NCBI GenBank assembly: GCA_044224215.1
Contig: JBGAKX010000190.1
Span: 1 to 6,917 of the forward strand
DNA length: 6,917 nt
Reading direction: 5' to 3'
From: DAOMFM01 sp035429825
GTDB lineage: Bacteria; Acidobacteriota; Blastocatellia; UBA7656; JADIYM01
Shown here: positions 5,943-6,917 of the stretch, one piece after another
Layout: each line of letters begins with the position of its first letter
Numbering within the stretch: position 1 is the stretch's first letter
The notes under the pieces: model-generated
Databases searched by the model: none
Told to the model about the DNA's origin: nothing
The model's input: only the letters and a program-made list of their open reading frames with translations
Position numbers and translations under genes: made by a program

Positions 5943-6917
5943 AACGCCGGAGCAGTCGCTCGACGGCATCGACAAACCGCGGCCACCCGAACCGGTCACG
6001 CGTCTCGAGGATCGCGCGTTCCATGGATTCGCCGCGATCGTTCGCAAAAAAGTCGATCACGGAAACGGCGATCGCAGAACTGTCGGCGGCAGGCACGACG
6101 TATCCGGTCTTTCGATCGTCGACCGTCTCGGGAAGCCCGCCCACATCGGTGACGACAACGGGCCTGTCCAAGTCGAACGCCAGCTGCGTTACCGCGCTCT
6201 GCGTCGCCGTTTCGTATGGCTGGACGACGATGTCCGCCGCCGCGAACAGCGTGCCGACCTCTTCGTTCGGGACGTAACGGTCGATGACGGTGATGCGGTC
6301 CGAAAGCCCGAGCTCCTCGATTCTGTTGAGATAGTCGGCCCTGTCGTGCCAGAACTCGCCGGCAATGACGAGTCGAACCTCTGTGTGTGCAAGAATTTGC
6401 GGCATGGCGTCGATCACACGCATGAGGCCCTTGTAGGGTCGGACAAATCCAAAGAACAGCAGGATCCGCTCGTCCGTCCCGAGGTCAAGACGCCTCCGCG
6501 CCTCAGCGCGCGTGACGCGTTGTGCGGCGACTTCGCCGAACGACGGGAGCGCGGCCTTTTCGACGATGGCGCCGGGAACGATCGCCTCGAGGTTTGCGCG
6601 ATCTTCGTCTGAATGGACGAGGAACGCCGTGCCCGACCTCAGCGCACGACGCGTCAGAAACGCGCGCATCGCGCTCGGCTCGTGCTCGACGACGTTGTGA
6701 CAGATGAAGAGGACCGACGTCGTTCGTCCGAACCTGACGAGCCGCGAGATCGTCCACATCTGCGGCGCCCAGAACGCCACCCACCACGGGATGATCACCG
6801 CATCGGGATTGAACTCCCGAATCGCCATCGCGACACGAATCCACGTCAGCGGATTGAGCGAGTCGAGCGCGTGGACGACTCCGGGCTCGGCCAGCGGTTG
6901 TTCGCTCGGATCGCGGT
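5914..6917 (-). CDS. Glycosyltransferase, GT4-type (GT-B fold), 5'-truncated by the window edge
   Basis: Predicted retaining glycosyltransferase that moves a sugar from an activated nucleotide donor to an acceptor, probably at the cytoplasmic face of the membrane in glycan or glycolipid synthesis; donor and acceptor cannot be read. The frame is open to the right edge, giving 333 visible residues, and it reads sensibly before the ATG at 6828 (HALDSLNPLTWIRVA, visible residues 15-29), so that ATG is internal. The N-terminal Rossmann-like half includes PDAVIIPWWVAFWAP (37-51) and the acceptor-side CHNVVEHE (72-79). The C-terminal donor domain has LLFFGFVRPYKGL (152-164), RLVIAGEFW (181-189), ADIVVQPYETATQSAVTQLA (227-246) and VVTDVGGLPETV (254-265). 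At the usual E-x7-E position the first Glu is present (PYE) but the second is Thr242. No hydrophobic membrane helix is evident in the visible part. Its stop codon lies 29 bases before gatC on the same strand, and the gatCA promoter is built over its end. Confidence 0.9.
   Translation of the reverse strand, partial: RDPSEQPLAEPGVVHALDSLNPLTWIRVAMAIREFNPDAVIIPWWVAFWAPQMWTISRLVRFGRTTSVLFICHNVVEHEPSAMRAFLTRRALRSGTAFLVHSDEDRANLEAIVPGAIVEKAALPSFGEVAAQRVTRAEARRRLDLGTDERILLFFGFVRPYKGLMRVIDAMPQILAHTEVRLVIAGEFWHDRADYLNRIEELGLSDRITVIDRYVPNEEVGTLFAAADIVVQPYETATQSAVTQLAFDLDRPVVVTDVGGLPETVDDRKTGYVVPAADSSAIAVSVIDFFANDRGESMERAILETRDRFGWPRFVDAVERLLRRCDRRSSFPV

Noticed and set aside
5556..6047. Upstream extension of the gatA frame, which would give a 643-residue protein
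   Set aside because: The extra 164 residues have no GatA-like character and overlap the whole of gatC and part of the glycosyltransferase gene in another frame. The ATG at 5555 gives the family's standard length.
5887..6612. 241-codon open frame on the plus strand opposite the glycosyltransferase gene
   Set aside because: It lies antisense to conserved glycosyltransferase motifs and has an Arg/Asp-rich composition with no domain pattern.
6826..6828. ATG as the start of the glycosyltransferase gene
   Set aside because: The frame is open to the window edge, and the 29 codons before it read as normal glycosyltransferase sequence without a ribosome binding site.

Overview
This GC-rich window (above 60 % G+C by eye, with many TCG, GTC, CTC and GCG codons) is densely packed bacterial chromosomal DNA. 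It holds five protein genes in two converging groups, with no non-coding gap longer than about 30 bases. No tRNA, rRNA, CRISPR array, insertion sequence or phage gene was seen. A GatCAB-type amidotransferase shows a bacterium that makes Gln-tRNA(Gln) and/or Asn-tRNA(Asn) by the indirect route. That route, high G+C and a secreted M16/M28 peptidase pair fit groups such as Acidobacteriota or Gemmatimonadota, but the phylum is a guess.

Left group, plus strand, 2-4093. A long M16 (insulinase/pitrilysin-type) zinc peptidase gene enters from outside the left edge and ends at 2479. It is a fusion of two M16 units: the first keeps the zinc-site glutamate, while the second has lost HxxEH and carries the Arg/Tyr pair. 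Thirty bases later, behind a good Shine-Dalgarno, follows a complete M28 zinc aminopeptidase-like gene (2510-4093) with a signal peptide, a PA-type insert and a full set of metal ligands. The two probably form an operon for breakdown of extracytoplasmic protein or peptide.

Right group, minus strand, 6917-4116. A GT4-type glycosyltransferase gene enters from the right edge and ends at 5914. Next come gatC (5884-5561) and gatA (5555-4116), five bases apart. A consensus TATAAT element overlaps the glycosyltransferase stop codon and probably drives gatCA separately. gatB is not present; gatA is followed directly by the convergent M28 gene, with 22 bases between the stop codons.

All five genes belong to known families. 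I see no sign of a previously undescribed system. The points worth a second look are the division of labour in the fused M16 protein, the promoter built over a stop codon, the missing gatB, and the very tight convergent junction.
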